A stretch of DNA of 64,000 bases, taken from an uncultured beta proteobacterium (GTDB lineage: Bacteria > Pseudomonadota > Gammaproteobacteria > Burkholderiales > Burkholderiaceae_C). Made by a program: the position numbers and the translations under genes. Of this stretch, positions 1 to 8,844 are shown piece by piece (the first letter of the stretch is position 1; the number at the start of each line of letters is the position of its first letter). The notes beneath the pieces are model-generated. The model searched no databases. It was given only the letters and a program-made list of their open reading frames with translations, and was not told the DNA's origin. Location of the stretch: assembly GCA_903938815.1 (NCBI GenBank), contig CAJAES010000031.1:1-64000 (forward strand). Direction: 5' to 3'.

Positions 1-963
1 GATCTCGCTGCCGCGGATCTTCAGCAGGCCCGCCACGTCCAGGCTCTGCTTGCCGCTCTTCTCGGCGCTGAGCACGCGCAGCACCATCATCTCCAGCGCC
101 ACGATGTCGACCTCCAGCAACGCGATCTGGTCGCGGAAGCGGCTGTCGTCGTACACGCCCTCGGCCTTGGCGATGCGCTTGAGTCGCTCCAGTTCGCGCT
201 TGGCGCGGTTCACGTCGGCGATGTTGGTGCGCTCGTGCGCGAGCAGGTGCTTGGCGTAGGTCCAGCCCTTGTTCTCCTCGCCCACCAGGTTCTCCGCCGG
301 CACCTCGACGTTGTCGAACCAGACCTCGTTGACCTCGGGCTCGCCGTCCAGCAGCACGATGGGGCGCACCGTGATGCCGGGGCTCTTCATGTCGATCAGC
401 AGGAAGCTGATGCCCGTCTGAGGCTTGCCTTCGTTGCTGGTGCGCACCAGGCAGAAGATCCACTCGCCGTACTGGCCCAGCGTGGTCCAGGTCTTCTGGC
501 CGTTGACGATGAACTTGTCGCCGCGCCGCTCGGCCTTGCACTTCACCGAGGCCAGGTCGCTGCCCGAACCCGGTTCGCTGTAGCCCTGGCTCCACCAGAC
601 CTCGCCGCTGGCGATGCCCGGCAGGAATCGCTGCTGCTGCTCGGGGCTGCCGAAGGCCATGATGACGGGCGCCACCATCACCGGGCCGAAGGGCACCACC
701 CGCGGCGCACCCGCGAGCGCGCATTCCTCTTCGAACAGGTGCTTCTGGATGGCGTTCCAGCCCGGGCCGCCGAACTGCTGCGGCCAGCCCCAGCCGAGCC
801 AGCCCTTGCTGCCGAGGATGCGCGCCCAGCGCTGCATGTCCTCACGCGTCAGGCGCAGGGCGTTGTGCACCTTGTGGCTGAGGTCGGGTGGCAGGTTGGC
901 TGCAACCCATTGGCGGATCTCCTCGCGGAAAGCCAGTTCGTCGGGGGTGAAATTCAGGTCCAT
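1..963 (-). CDS. Acyl-CoA dehydrogenase family protein, C-terminus cut by window edge
   Basis: FAD-dependent dehydrogenase predicted to desaturate an acyl-CoA and pass electrons to ETF in fatty-acid or aromatic-acid breakdown. The ATG is at 963-961 and about 321 residues are visible before the window edge; the family is usually 380-410 residues. Residues 1-120 look like the helical N-domain. The family signature YSEPGSGSDLA lies near residues 128-138 and is followed by the beta-domain with NGQKTWTT. The C-terminal helical domain with the catalytic Glu lies mostly outside the window. Substrate chain length cannot be told from what is visible. The gene reads away from the small protein at 1039-1359, which is on the same strand upstream. 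Confidence 0.93.
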   Translation of the reverse strand, partial: MDLNFTPDELAFREEIRQWVAANLPPDLSHKVHNALRLTREDMQRWARILGSKGWLGWGWPQQFGGPGWNAIQKHLFEEECALAGAPRVVPFGPVMVAPVIMAFGSPEQQQRFLPGIASGEVWWSQGYSEPGSGSDLASVKCKAERRGDKFIVNGQKTWTTLGQYGEWIFCLVRTSNEGKPQTGISFLLIDMKSPGITVRPIVLLDGEPEVNEVWFDNVEVPAENLVGEENKGWTYAKHLLAHERTNIADVNRAKRELERLKRIAKAEGVYDDSRFRDQIALLEVDIVALEMMVLRVLSAEKSGKQSLDVAGLLKIRGSEI

Positions 964-1010
964 GCGCGGTCTCCGGCAAGCAGCCGGCGTTTTAGCACGG
1001 GCGTTCGATT

Positions 1011-1024
1011 CCCGGATGTCCGGG
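1011..1024 (-). terminator. Short palindrome after the winged-helix-like gene
   Basis: CCCGGA-TG-TCCGGG is a perfect six-base-pair stem 14 bases past the stop of the 1039-1359 gene. No T-run follows it on the minus strand, so intrinsic termination is only a possibility. It also lies in the promoter region of the acyl-CoA dehydrogenase gene. Confidence 0.25.
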
Positions 1025-1038
1025 CCGCGACAAGTTGC

Positions 1039-1359
1039 TCAGCCGACGAGGCGCACCAGGGCCCGTTCCCAGAGTTTGCGGCTGCGCCACTGCGCCCAGG
1101 CGCGGTCGGCGAACTCCCGTCCGCGCGGGGTGATGCGGTAGTAGCGAACACCGGGAAAACCCTCGGGGTTGTCGACTTCATCGACCAGGCCGTACTGCAT
1201 CAGCGTGGGTGCGGAGTGATGGACGATGCCGCCGCCGATGGCCTTGGTGTTCGCGCCATCGCCCAGGTGCACCATGAGATGCCCTCGGCGCAGCAGGTTC
1301 AGCGCCTCCACGAACTCGGCGCGGTCGGGGATGATCGGCGATGCGGCGTGGGGGCTCAT
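1039..1359 (-). CDS. Conserved hypothetical protein, winged-helix-like
   Basis: A 106-residue protein with no signal peptide and no membrane segment. The second half (residues 55-90) reads like a short helix followed by a beta wing, with VRYYRITPRGREFADRAW resembling the wing of PadR or MarR-type domains. The N-terminal half carries NLLRRGHLMVHLG, which could be part of a helix-turn-helix. I do not recognise a named family, and DNA binding is inferred only from this resemblance. It lies between the acyl-CoA dehydrogenase and the aspartic protease on the same strand, with 93 bases separating it from the latter. Confidence 0.6.
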   Translation of the reverse strand: MSPHAASPIIPDRAEFVEALNLLRRGHLMVHLGDGANTKAIGGGIVHHSAPTLMQYGLVDEVDNPEGFPGVRYYRITPRGREFADRAWAQWRSRKLWERALVRLVG

Positions 1360-1452
1360 GGCGAACTCCGGCGTTGGATCGACGGGTTCATCGTAGCGCC
1401 GGTCGCACCCGCTGCGGTGCGTCGAAAACGGCCGTTCCGACGCGGCAGTTTC

Positions 1453-2100
1453 TCAGCGCAGTTCGAGTCGCATCACGTCGTTGTCGCGCCGCATCTGGAA
1501 ACGCGACAGGAAGCTGTTGCCCAGCAGGACGAAGGGCATGGCCGCCGGCATCACCACCGCCTGCACGTTGGCGAGCGTGACGTCGCCCACGGTCACGGCG
1601 CTGAGCGTCAGCGCATGCCCGGGCACCGTGCCGCCGGCGGTCTGCATCAGCACGCGTTGCGCGCCCTGCATGTCCAGGCCCAGGCGCTGCGCGTCAGCCT
1701 GGCTCATCGCGACGGTGGTGGCGCCGGTATCGACCATGAAGCGCACGGCCCGGCCGTTGATCTGCCCCGCCGACATGAAGTGACCCCCGGGCCCGGCCGT
1801 CAGCACGATGCTGCGGCCGCTGGCGGGCTCCGCGCCCGTGCCCACCCGCACTGGCGCGCCACCGACGGTGAGCGTGCTGACCCGCCCCGCCCACTCGACG
1901 CGGGCCTGCCCGGGTTCGAGCGCGCGCAGGGTCACGCCGGCGCGGCTCTCGCCGACCGCCAGCGTGGCGGGCTGGCCGTCTATCACGAGCAGCGCCCTGG
2001 CGCCCATCTGCCCGGCCAGCTGCACCGACTGCGCGGACGCCGCCCACGGCGCGAGCGCCAGGACGAAAGCAGCCAGCAGGGAGGCGCCGGGTCGGTTCAT
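1453..2100 (-). CDS. Retropepsin-like aspartic protease, exported (TIGR02281-like)
   Basis: A 215-residue protein starting MNRPGASLL at 2100; the frame stays open upstream into yajQ, but only this start gives a proper signal peptide (cleavage after AASA near residue 23). The C-terminal half is a single retroviral-type aspartyl protease domain. The active-site motif is VDTGATT, preceded by a hydrophobic strand, and a second strand-turn is PFVLLGNSFLSRF. As in other clan AA single-lobe proteases, it should work as a homodimer in the periplasm. The middle region, rich in beta-strand residues, is a plausible substrate or partner domain. The substrate is unknown. Confidence 0.85.
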   Translation of the reverse strand: MNRPGASLLAAFVLALAPWAASAQSVQLAGQMGARALLVIDGQPATLAVGESRAGVTLRALEPGQARVEWAGRVSTLTVGGAPVRVGTGAEPASGRSIVLTAGPGGHFMSAGQINGRAVRFMVDTGATTVAMSQADAQRLGLDMQGAQRVLMQTAGGTVPGHALTLSAVTVGDVTLANVQAVVMPAAMPFVLLGNSFLSRFQMRRDNDVMRLELR

Positions 2101-2131
2101 GTCAGGCTGAAGCGACCGGCGGTCAAGGGAC

Positions 2132-2632
2132 TCAGTCCCGGAAGTTGTCGAAGGTGAGCGGCAGCTCGATCTCGCGGCGCAGCAGCGCCATCGCGGCCTG
2201 GAGTTCGTCCTTCTTGGCGCCCGTGACGCGCACGGCGTCGCCCTGGATCGAGCCCTGCACCTTGAGCTTGCTGGCCTTGAGGGCCACGGTGATCTTCTTG
2301 GCACTCTCGGCGTCGATGCCGGCCTTCACGGGCACCGCCAGCTTGAGCTTGTCGTGGCTCATCTTCTGGGGCTTGCCGGAGAGGTCGAGGAAGCGGATGT
2401 CGACGCCACGCTTGCTGAGCCGGCCCACGAGGACGTCCTGCACCTGCTGGAGCTGGAAGTCGCTGTCGGCGTGCAGCGTCAGTTCACGGTCCTTGGCGCT
2501 CTTGTCGGCGAACTCGACCTTGGCGCTGGAGCCCTTGAAGTCGAATCGGGTGCCGATCTCCTTCATGGTCTGATCGACGGCGTTGCGCACTTCCACCAGG
2601 TTGGGTTCGAGAACGGTGTCGAAACTTGGCAT
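2132..2632 (-). CDS. yajQ: YajQ family nucleotide/cyclic di-GMP-binding protein
   Basis: A 166-residue cytosolic protein of the UPF0234/DUF520 family, of normal length. The N-terminus MPSFD is the usual one and the conserved stretch [13 protein letters not shown] follows. The family folds as two ferredoxin-like domains; members bind nucleotides, and some Xanthomonas and Pseudomonas homologues bind cyclic di-GMP and act with transcription factors. It is separated from the aspartic protease by 31 bases and could share a transcript with it. No regulatory element stands out. Confidence 0.96.
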   Translation of the reverse strand: MPSFDTVLEPNLVEVRNAVDQTMKEIGTRFDFKGSSAKVEFADKSAKDRELTLHADSDFQLQQVQDVLVGRLSKRGVDIRFLDLSGKPQKMSHDKLKLAVPVKAGIDAESAKKITVALKASKLKVQGSIQGDAVRVTGAKKDELQAAMALLRREIELPLTFDNFRD

Positions 2633-2680
2633 GGGGGCAATCGGTTGCAGCCTGTGAGGCCCTTGATTCTGCCAGCCTGC

Positions 2681-4924
2681 TCAGCAGACGCCCATGCGCT
2701 CGCACAGGGAGCGGGTGTGTTCCAGCGTCTGGTCCAGCGCATCGGCGCGCAGCGTGCATGCTGCGGCGTCGAACCCGGCGCCTTCCTGTTCGATCTCGCG
2801 CGCCAGGACGTGCAGCGCGCGCAGCCCCAGGCTACCGGCTGCGCCCTTGACGGCGTGGGCGTGCTCCTTGAGAAGCCCGCTCTCGCCTGACTGCAGCGCG
2901 GAACGCAGGATCTGCATGCTGCCCGATTCGTCGGCGAAGAAGCCTTGCAGCAGCGTCCGGTAGCTGTCGATCGAGATGCCGACCCAGAGTTCGCCGATCA
3001 CGGCCATGTCCAGCGCCTGCGCCACCTCGCCGGCCCGGAAGCGGCGCTTCGAGCGTGGCCGTGCCGCCGTGCGCTGAGCGGCGGGCTCGGATGCGGCCGG
3101 CGCCGCCATTTCGGAGTGCCCGCCGTGGGCCTGAAGCAGGTCCTGCAGCGCGGGCAGTTCCAGGGGCTTGGCCAGGAAGCCGTCCATGCCGCCCGCGAGC
3201 AGGCGGTCGCGCGTTTCGCGGAACGCGTCGGCCGTCAGGGCGACGATCGGCACGGCGTTCGCCGGGGCTGGAAGCTCGCGGATGGCGGTGGTGGCCTGCA
3301 GGCCGTCGAGCACCGGCATGTGCAGGTCCATCAGGATCAGGTCGGGCACCTGCTGGCGCACGGCCTCCACGGCCTGCGAACCGTCGGCGGCCAGGCGCAC
3401 GCGGTGCCCCATGCGGGTGAGCAGGCGCTGCATCAGCTTGCGGTTGATGGCCTGATCGTCGACCACCAGCACATCCAGCGTTCGACCGACGGCCTGTTCG
3501 GCCAGCGCCAGGGCCTCGACGCCCGGGGGCGGCGGGCACGGCGGAAGCGGCAGGGTCACGGTGAAGGTGGAGCCCTGCAGCGGCTGGCTCTGGACGGTGA
3601 TGTCGCCGTCCATCATGCGCGCCAGATTGCGCGAGATCTCGAGGCCCAGGCCGGTGCCGCCGTAGCGCTTGCCCGTGCCGACCTCGCCCTGGGTGAAGCG
3701 CTGGAAGAGCCGCGCCTGGGCGGCGGCGTCCATCCCGATGCCGCTGTCGCGCACCTGCAGCCGCAGCCCCTCGGCGCAGGGTTCGGCACGAAGGACGACA
3801 TCGCCCTGATCGGTGAACTTGATCGCGTTGGCCAGCAGGTTGAAAAGGATCTGCTTGACGCGCATCTCGTCGGCCATCACCCAGACGGGCAGGTCGTCGG
3901 CGAGTTCGGTCTTCAGCCGCAGGCCCTTGGCTTCGGACGGCAGCATCATCAGCGCGCCGACGTCGCCGAGCAGCCTGTGCAGCGAGGTGGGGGCCGTCTG
4001 CAGGTCGAGCCGCCCGGACTCCAGCTTGGAGACGTCCAGGATGTCATTGAGCAGGTGCAGCAGGTGCGTCGCCGACTGCCGTGCCGTGCGCAGGTGGTCG
4101 GTCTGGTCGGCGTCCAGTGGGCTCACCTCCAGCAGGGTCAGCATGCCCAGCAGTCCGTTGAACGGCGTGCGCAGTTCGTGGCTCATGTTGGCCAGGAACG
4201 CGCTCTTGGCCCGGCTGGCAGCCTCGGCCTGCAGGCGGGCTTCGTCGAGGTTGGTGGCCAGTTCCTCGAGTTCCTGGCGCCGCCGGGCCAGCGCGCGCAC
4301 CTGGCGCCACGCGATGGCGACGAAGGCCAGGGTGAGCAGGCTCTGGAAGATCGTCAGGCTGATGCCCTGGCGCGTCAGCTGCCCCGAAGCGGTGTTGCGC
4401 CTCGCGACGTTCTCCGCGCTGAGCTGGTTCACCTTCAGGATCAGGTCGTGGACCGCCGGTGCCTGGGCGTCGAGCTGCTCCACCAGCGCGGTCAGGGGCG
4501 CCTGCGAGAGCGGCGTCGTGACGGCCTCGGCCAGCCACGGGTCGGCCTCGGCGATGAAGCGCGTCAGCGCGTCGACGACCGCCTGGTCACGGGCTTCGAG
4601 TGGAAACACTGACTGGACTCGGTCCGGAGAGACCAGCGGCAGTCGGCTGGCGAAGATCTCGAACTGGAGGCGCAGTGCTTCGGCCGAGGATTCGTCGGGC
4701 CGGCGCACTGCGTCCCGCAGCTGGTCGCGCAGGCGCAGGAATTCGGACTCGAGCTGGAAGAAGCCCCACAGCAGGTTGTCGCCCTCGTAGCGCACGGCGC
4801 TGTTGAGGAGGACGACCTGCCGCGATTGCACCCAGGCGATGGCCGCGAAGGCCAGAAGGAGGGAGGTCCCGATGGCGGCCAGCCACGCATAGCCGGCCCG
4901 CGTGAGACGGCCAGGGGGCATCAC
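2681..4924 (-). CDS. Hybrid sensor histidine kinase with REC and Hpt domains (paralogue A)
   Basis: A 747-residue inner-membrane hybrid kinase. TM1 spans about residues 12-32, an extracytoplasmic helical domain 33-185, TM2 187-206; then HisKA with NMSHELRTP (phospho-His 249), HATPase_c with NLLANAIKF (N366), DSGIGM and GGTGLGL, a receiver domain with phospho-Asp near 533 (LMDLHMP) and Lys near 586, and a C-terminal Hpt with HAVKGAAGS (His 690). The start is GTG at 4924 or the adjacent ATG at 4921. The ATG overlaps the stop of the upstream SUOX-like gene as TGATG, implying coupled translation. Domain order, length and upstream partner are the same as those of the kinase at 6601-8844. No response regulator lies next to it, so the phosphorelay output is encoded elsewhere. 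Confidence 0.95.
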   Translation of the reverse strand: MMPPGRLTRAGYAWLAAIGTSLLLAFAAIAWVQSRQVVLLNSAVRYEGDNLLWGFFQLESEFLRLRDQLRDAVRRPDESSAEALRLQFEIFASRLPLVSPDRVQSVFPLEARDQAVVDALTRFIAEADPWLAEAVTTPLSQAPLTALVEQLDAQAPAVHDLILKVNQLSAENVARRNTASGQLTRQGISLTIFQSLLTLAFVAIAWRQVRALARRRQELEELATNLDEARLQAEAASRAKSAFLANMSHELRTPFNGLLGMLTLLEVSPLDADQTDHLRTARQSATHLLHLLNDILDVSKLESGRLDLQTAPTSLHRLLGDVGALMMLPSEAKGLRLKTELADDLPVWVMADEMRVKQILFNLLANAIKFTDQGDVVLRAEPCAEGLRLQVRDSGIGMDAAAQARLFQRFTQGEVGTGKRYGGTGLGLEISRNLARMMDGDITVQSQPLQGSTFTVTLPLPPCPPPPGVEALALAEQAVGRTLDVLVVDDQAINRKLMQRLLTRMGHRVRLAADGSQAVEAVRQQVPDLILMDLHMPVLDGLQATTAIRELPAPANAVPIVALTADAFRETRDRLLAGGMDGFLAKPLELPALQDLLQAHGGHSEMAAPAASEPAAQRTAARPRSKRRFRAGEVAQALDMAVIGELWVGISIDSYRTLLQGFFADESGSMQILRSALQSGESGLLKEHAHAVKGAAGSLGLRALHVLAREIEQEGAGFDAAACTLRADALDQTLEHTRSLCERMGVC

Positions 4925-5445
4925 TTCACGATCAGGCTGCGCAGTTGCCAGGCTGAGCGCGAGAAGTAGCGTTCCGAACGCAACTCGTTGCTGTCGTTGA
5001 AGGGGTAGACGATGAAGAGCGGGCCCTTGTCACGGGTGGACATGGGCTTGTCGTTCAGCAGGCGGGCCAGCACGACGTTCCAGCGCTGGGCGTCCTCGAA
5101 CGGCAGGTCGACCTTGTAGTCGTTGAGGGCCACCGCGGTGAGCGTGGTGCCCTTCGCGTCGGCCAGTGCCAGCACGTCACGCAGCAGCGGCCCGGTGAAC
5201 TTGACCGGTTCCTTGAACCAGGGCGTGGCGGTGGTGAAGCTGCGCTGCGGCAGCGCGCTCAGGGTGGCCATGTCGATGTCCATCCGGTCGCCGCTGTTGC
5301 GCCGCCCGATCTGCCCGACGATCGACAGCACCACACGACCGGGGGGATTCGCCGCCGAAGCGGGGGAAGCGGGGGATGCGGACGTGTTGGCCCAGGCAGG
5401 GAGCGCGGGCAGCGCCAGGACGAAGGTGCGGCGATCGATGATCAT
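4921..5445 (-). CDS. Tat-exported SUOX-fold (COG3915-like) protein A, partner of hybrid kinase
   Basis: A 174-residue protein usually annotated as a molybdopterin-dependent oxidoreductase. An RR pair at residues 5-6 followed by a hydrophobic stretch ending AWA is a short Tat-type signal. The mature part carries the core motifs [32 protein letters not shown] and SRSAWQLRS. The whole protein has no cysteine, so it lacks the Cys that ligates molybdenum in true SUOX or MsrP enzymes. I infer a ligand-binding or redox-sensing partner of the kinase whose start codon it overlaps, not an active molybdoenzyme. The start at 5445 follows AGGAG at a rather long spacing. It is a close paralogue of 8814-9347. 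Confidence 0.85.
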   Translation of the reverse strand: MIIDRRTFVLALPALPAWANTSASPASPASAANPPGRVVLSIVGQIGRRNSGDRMDIDMATLSALPQRSFTTATPWFKEPVKFTGPLLRDVLALADAKGTTLTAVALNDYKVDLPFEDAQRWNVVLARLLNDKPMSTRDKGPLFIVYPFNDSNELRSERYFSRSAWQLRSLIVK

Positions 5446-5541
5446 GCTCGGGATGTTCTCCTGTGTCTGCTCGGCGCGATCCGTCGAACAAGGGCGCGAT
5501 TCGCCTTCAAAGCGGCCTGCACGATAGCCGAGAATCATGCC

Positions 5542-6570
5542 ATGTCCACACCGCTTACGGTCGAGCATCAGGTCAATCTGGCGCCTTTGAACAGTTTCGG
5601 GCTGCCCGCCGTGGCGCGCCGGCTGGTCCGCATCACGTGCGACGCCGATGTCCGCCGTCTGCTCGACGACCCGGCCATCGGCCGCCTTCCCCGGCTGGTG
5701 ATCGGCGGCGGCAGCAACCTGGTCTTCAGCCGTGACCCCCCTGGCGTGGTGGTGCGTGTGGAGGTGCAGGGCCGGCATCTGGTGGAAACGCGCGACGATG
5801 CCTGGATCGTCGAGGCCGGTGCGGGCGAATCCTGGCACGCGCTGGTGGACTGGACGCTCTCCCAGGGCCTGCCCGGTCTGGAGAACATGGCGCTGATCCC
5901 CGGCACCGTGGGTGCTTCGCCCGTGCAGAACATCGGCGCCTACGGCGTTGAGCTCCAGGACCGCTTCGAATCGCTGGACGCGGTCGATCTGGTCACCGGG
6001 CGCACCGTGACGCTGAACGCCGCACAGTGCCGGTTCGGCTACCGCGACAGCGTCTTCAAGCAGCATCTGGCCGGCAAGTCGGTGATCCTGCGCGTGCGGT
6101 TCCGCCTACCGCGGCCCTGGGCGCCGGTCCTGGGCTACCTGGAACTGGAACGCCGGATCGCCGAGACCGGCAACACCGCGCCCGACGCGCGAACCATCTT
6201 CGACTGGGTCTGCGCCATCCGCAGCGCCAAGCTGCCCGATCCGGCCCGGATCGGAAACGCCGGGAGCTTCTTCAAGAACCCGGTGGTCACGGCGGATCAA
6301 TGCCGCGACATCATCGGGCGCGATCCAAACGTGGTGCACTACCCCATGCCCGACGGGAGCTTCAAGCTGGCCGCCGGGTGGCTCATCGATGCCTGCGGCT
6401 GGAAGGGCAAGACCGTCGGGAACGCGGGCGTCTACGAGAAGCAGGCGCTGGTGCTGGTCAACCGGGGCGGCGCCACCGGCGCCGAGGTGGTGACCCTGGC
6501 GCGCGCCATCCAGGAAAGCGTCTATGGCCGTTTCGGCATCCGCCTCGAGGCGGAGCCCGTCATCGTCTGA
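5542..6570 (+). CDS. murB: UDP-N-acetylenolpyruvoylglucosamine reductase
   Basis: A 342-residue cytosolic FAD enzyme that reduces UDP-GlcNAc-enolpyruvate with NADPH to UDP-MurNAc in peptidoglycan synthesis. The N-terminal FAD-binding domain has PRLVIGGGSNLVF and GAGESWH followed by LENMALIPGTVGASPVQNIGAYG. The C-terminal MurB domain has GNAGSFFKNP, with the catalytic Ser, and ends with the Glu-containing RLEAEPVIV. Length is normal for the E. coli type. It is the only plus-strand gene between two minus-strand SUOX/kinase pairs and so seems to interrupt a duplicated locus. It converges on the second kinase with 30 bases between stops. Confidence 0.97.
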   Translation: MSTPLTVEHQVNLAPLNSFGLPAVARRLVRITCDADVRRLLDDPAIGRLPRLVIGGGSNLVFSRDPPGVVVRVEVQGRHLVETRDDAWIVEAGAGESWHALVDWTLSQGLPGLENMALIPGTVGASPVQNIGAYGVELQDRFESLDAVDLVTGRTVTLNAAQCRFGYRDSVFKQHLAGKSVILRVRFRLPRPWAPVLGYLELERRIAETGNTAPDARTIFDWVCAIRSAKLPDPARIGNAGSFFKNPVVTADQCRDIIGRDPNVVHYPMPDGSFKLAAGWLIDACGWKGKTVGNAGVYEKQALVLVNRGGATGAEVVTLARAIQESVYGRFGIRLEAEPVIV

Positions 6571-6583
6571 GCGGGGGCCCGCC

Positions 6584-6604
6584 GCGTCAGGCGTCAGGCG
6601 TCAG
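6584..6604. repeat. Heptamer GCGTCAG x3 anchored on a stop codon
   Basis: Three perfect head-to-tail copies of GCGTCAG at 6584-6590, 6591-6597 and 6598-6604. The TCA of the last copy (6601-6603) is the TGA stop of the kinase on the minus strand. Because the period is 7, the three TGA triplets fall in all three reading frames after that gene. The same heptamer class recurs at 31731-31772. Confidence 0.9.
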
Positions 6605-8844
6605 CCTTCTGCCCCCAGGCCCGCGGCTCGGGCGGCTTCGCGGGTCCGGGGGATCAGTTCCTCGAACCGCTGAACCAGGAGCGCTACTTCATGCGCGGGC
6701 AGGTGCGCCGCTCCTTCGTGCAGGGCCTGCGCCGTCTCGGCCAGGGCGGCCAGGCCCAGGTTCAGCGCCGCGCCCCGGGCCGCGTGGGCATGCACGCGCA
6801 GCGCCAAGGGCTCGCCGTCGCGCACGGCGGCCCGCAGGTGCGCCACGGTCTGGGGGCCGTCGTCGAGGAACTGCGTGATCAGCTCGCCGAGGCGTTCAGG
6901 CCGCAGGCCCTTCAACGCGGCATTCACCGACTCGTGGTCGATCAGGCCGGCGCCCAGGGCAGGCGGCGGTTGCGCCGGCGCCATGGCGTGGGCCGCGTCG
7001 GCGGCTTCCTGGCCATAGAGTCGGCGCAGCGCGGCGGCAAGATCCTGCGGGCTGACCGGCTTGGTCAGGAAATCGTTCATGCCCGCGAGCAGGCAGCGAT
7101 CGCGCGTCTCCTGGAAGCCGTCGGCCGTGAGCGCCACGATGGGCACCGTGGCCGCAGCCCGGTCGGGAAGCGCGCGAATCTTCACGGTGGCGCCGATGCC
7201 GTCGAGCTCCGGCATGTGCAGGTCCATCAGGACCAGATCGAAGTGCCGCTGCTGCACGGCCTTCACCGCCTCCACGCCGTCAGGCACGAAATGCGCCTCG
7301 TGGTTGAGGACTTCCAGCAGCGACGACAGATACTGGCGGTTCACCGCATGGTCCTCGGCCACCAGCACCGTCAGCACCCGGGTCGCGCCAGTGGCCCGGG
7401 TGTCCAGCAGCGCAGGGCTCAGCGCCGGTGCTGTCGGCCTCTCCAGCGGCAGTTCGAAGCGGAACCGGCTGCCCTCGCCGGGTGCGCTCTGCACCGACAG
7501 TTCGCCGCCCATCATGCGCGCCAGATTGCGCGAGATCTCGAGCCCGAGCCCGGTGCCGCCCTGGCGCCGCTGCGGCGCGGGGTCGCCTGCGGAGAAGCGG
7601 CGGAACAGCCGGGACCGGGCATCGGCATCCATGCCGATGCCGGTGTCCGTGACGATGAAGGCCAGGCGCTCCGGCGGGCCGGGTTCGAGCCGGACGTCGA
7701 GCGTGATGCTGCCGCGCTCGGAGAACTTGATCGCGTTGGACAGCAGGTTGAAGAGCACCTGCTTGACCCGAGTGCCGTCGGCGATGACCCGGTCGGGCAC
7801 CCCCGGGTCGGCGTCGAAGTGCAGCGCCAGCGCCTTCGCGGTGGCCGGCGGGCGCATCAGCGCCTCCACCTGGCGCAGCAGTGCCGGCAGTTCCAGCGGC
7901 GCCGGGCTGAGCGTCAGGCGCCCCGACTCCAGCTGGGACAGGTCGAGGATGTCGTTGAGGATGGCAAGCAGGTGGTCCGCCGATTCGGTGGCCACGCGCA
8001 GGAATTCGACCTGGCGTGTGTTCAGGCCCGTCTCGCGCAGCAGCGCCAGCATGCCCAGCATCCCCTGGAAGGGCGTCCGGATCTCGTGGCTCATGTTGGC
8101 CAGGAAGACGCTCTTGGCTTCGCTGGCCGATTCCGCTTCCCGGCGCGCTTCGCGCAGGTGGCCCGTGAGTTCCTCCAGCGCCTGCTGGCGCTGCTGGAGT
8201 CGACGCGTCTGGCGCATCGACAGCCCTGCGAACACCGCGCACAGCGCGCACAGGAAGACCGACAGCGCGATGCCCAGCTGGCTCTGCTGCCGCAGGGCTC
8301 GGTTGCCGGAGTCCGCGCGCTCCGCCACCCGTTGCGCTGCGGCCAGTGTCAGCTCATGAATGGCCGGGCCCAGTGCTTCCAGCGGCTGCATCAGCGCCAG
8401 CAGCGCATCCCGGTCGCGCGACCCCTGGCGGCCCGGGCCGCCGAGCTGCCTGTCCGCGTGCTCGACGAAGGCCTCCAGTTGCGCCACCGTCGCCGCATAG
8501 GCCGGCTGATCGCCCATCAGGCGGGCCAGGCTGGGCGTGCGCGCCAGGGAAACGCGGCTGACCCAGATGTCGTACCGGAGCTGCAGGGTGTCGAGATCCG
8601 GGTCGTCGGTCGACAGCGAACGGTGCCATTGCGCGGCCAGCCTGAGGTAGTCGATCTCGACCTGGTACAGGCTCAGCACCGAGTAGCCGTCTCCCGAGCG
8701 CAGCGCCTGCTCCGACAGCGCGAGCTGTCTTCCCTGCACCAGCACGGCCGCGGCCAGCACCAGTGCGAGAACCGCGCCGATCAGCCCCAGGCCGCCCAGT
8801 CGGCGCCAGGCGCTCAGCTGACCTCGATCGACTTCAGTTGCCAT
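6601..8844 (-). CDS. Hybrid sensor histidine kinase with REC and Hpt domains (paralogue B)
   Basis: A 747-residue paralogue of the kinase at 2681-4924. TM1 is about residues 18-38, the extracytoplasmic domain 39-190, TM2 191-210; HisKA follows with NMSHEIRTP (phospho-His 253), HATPase_c with NLLSNAIKF, DTGIGM and GGTGLGL, a receiver with phospho-Asp 541 (LMDLHMP), and a C-terminal Hpt with HAARGAALN (Arg where paralogue A has Lys). The sensor domains of both kinases share Q-[LV]-E-x-[ED]-[FY]-L-R-L and, 20-25 residues on, [FY]-[ED]-I-[FW]-x-S-R. The ATG at 8844 lies 31 bases inside the upstream SUOX-like gene. The gene ends in a heptamer repeat and has no adjacent response regulator. Confidence 0.95.
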   Translation of the reverse strand: MATEVDRGQLSAWRRLGGLGLIGAVLALVLAAAVLVQGRQLALSEQALRSGDGYSVLSLYQVEIDYLRLAAQWHRSLSTDDPDLDTLQLRYDIWVSRVSLARTPSLARLMGDQPAYAATVAQLEAFVEHADRQLGGPGRQGSRDRDALLALMQPLEALGPAIHELTLAAAQRVAERADSGNRALRQQSQLGIALSVFLCALCAVFAGLSMRQTRRLQQRQQALEELTGHLREARREAESASEAKSVFLANMSHEIRTPFQGMLGMLALLRETGLNTRQVEFLRVATESADHLLAILNDILDLSQLESGRLTLSPAPLELPALLRQVEALMRPPATAKALALHFDADPGVPDRVIADGTRVKQVLFNLLSNAIKFSERGSITLDVRLEPGPPERLAFIVTDTGIGMDADARSRLFRRFSAGDPAPQRRQGGTGLGLEISRNLARMMGGELSVQSAPGEGSRFRFELPLERPTAPALSPALLDTRATGATRVLTVLVAEDHAVNRQYLSSLLEVLNHEAHFVPDGVEAVKAVQQRHFDLVLMDLHMPELDGIGATVKIRALPDRAAATVPIVALTADGFQETRDRCLLAGMNDFLTKPVSPQDLAAALRRLYGQEAADAAHAMAPAQPPPALGAGLIDHESVNAALKGLRPERLGELITQFLDDGPQTVAHLRAAVRDGEPLALRVHAHAARGAALNLGLAALAETAQALHEGAAHLPAHEVALLVQRFEELIPRTREAARAAGLGAEG

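Noticed and set aside
235..2157. A 640-codon plus-strand frame across the first three genes
   Set aside because: It covers three real minus-strand genes and their intergenic regions; no motif supports it.
6571..6600. Intrinsic terminator between murB and the kinase
   Set aside because: GCGGGGGCCCGC can pair, but there is no T-run and the region is mostly the heptamer array.
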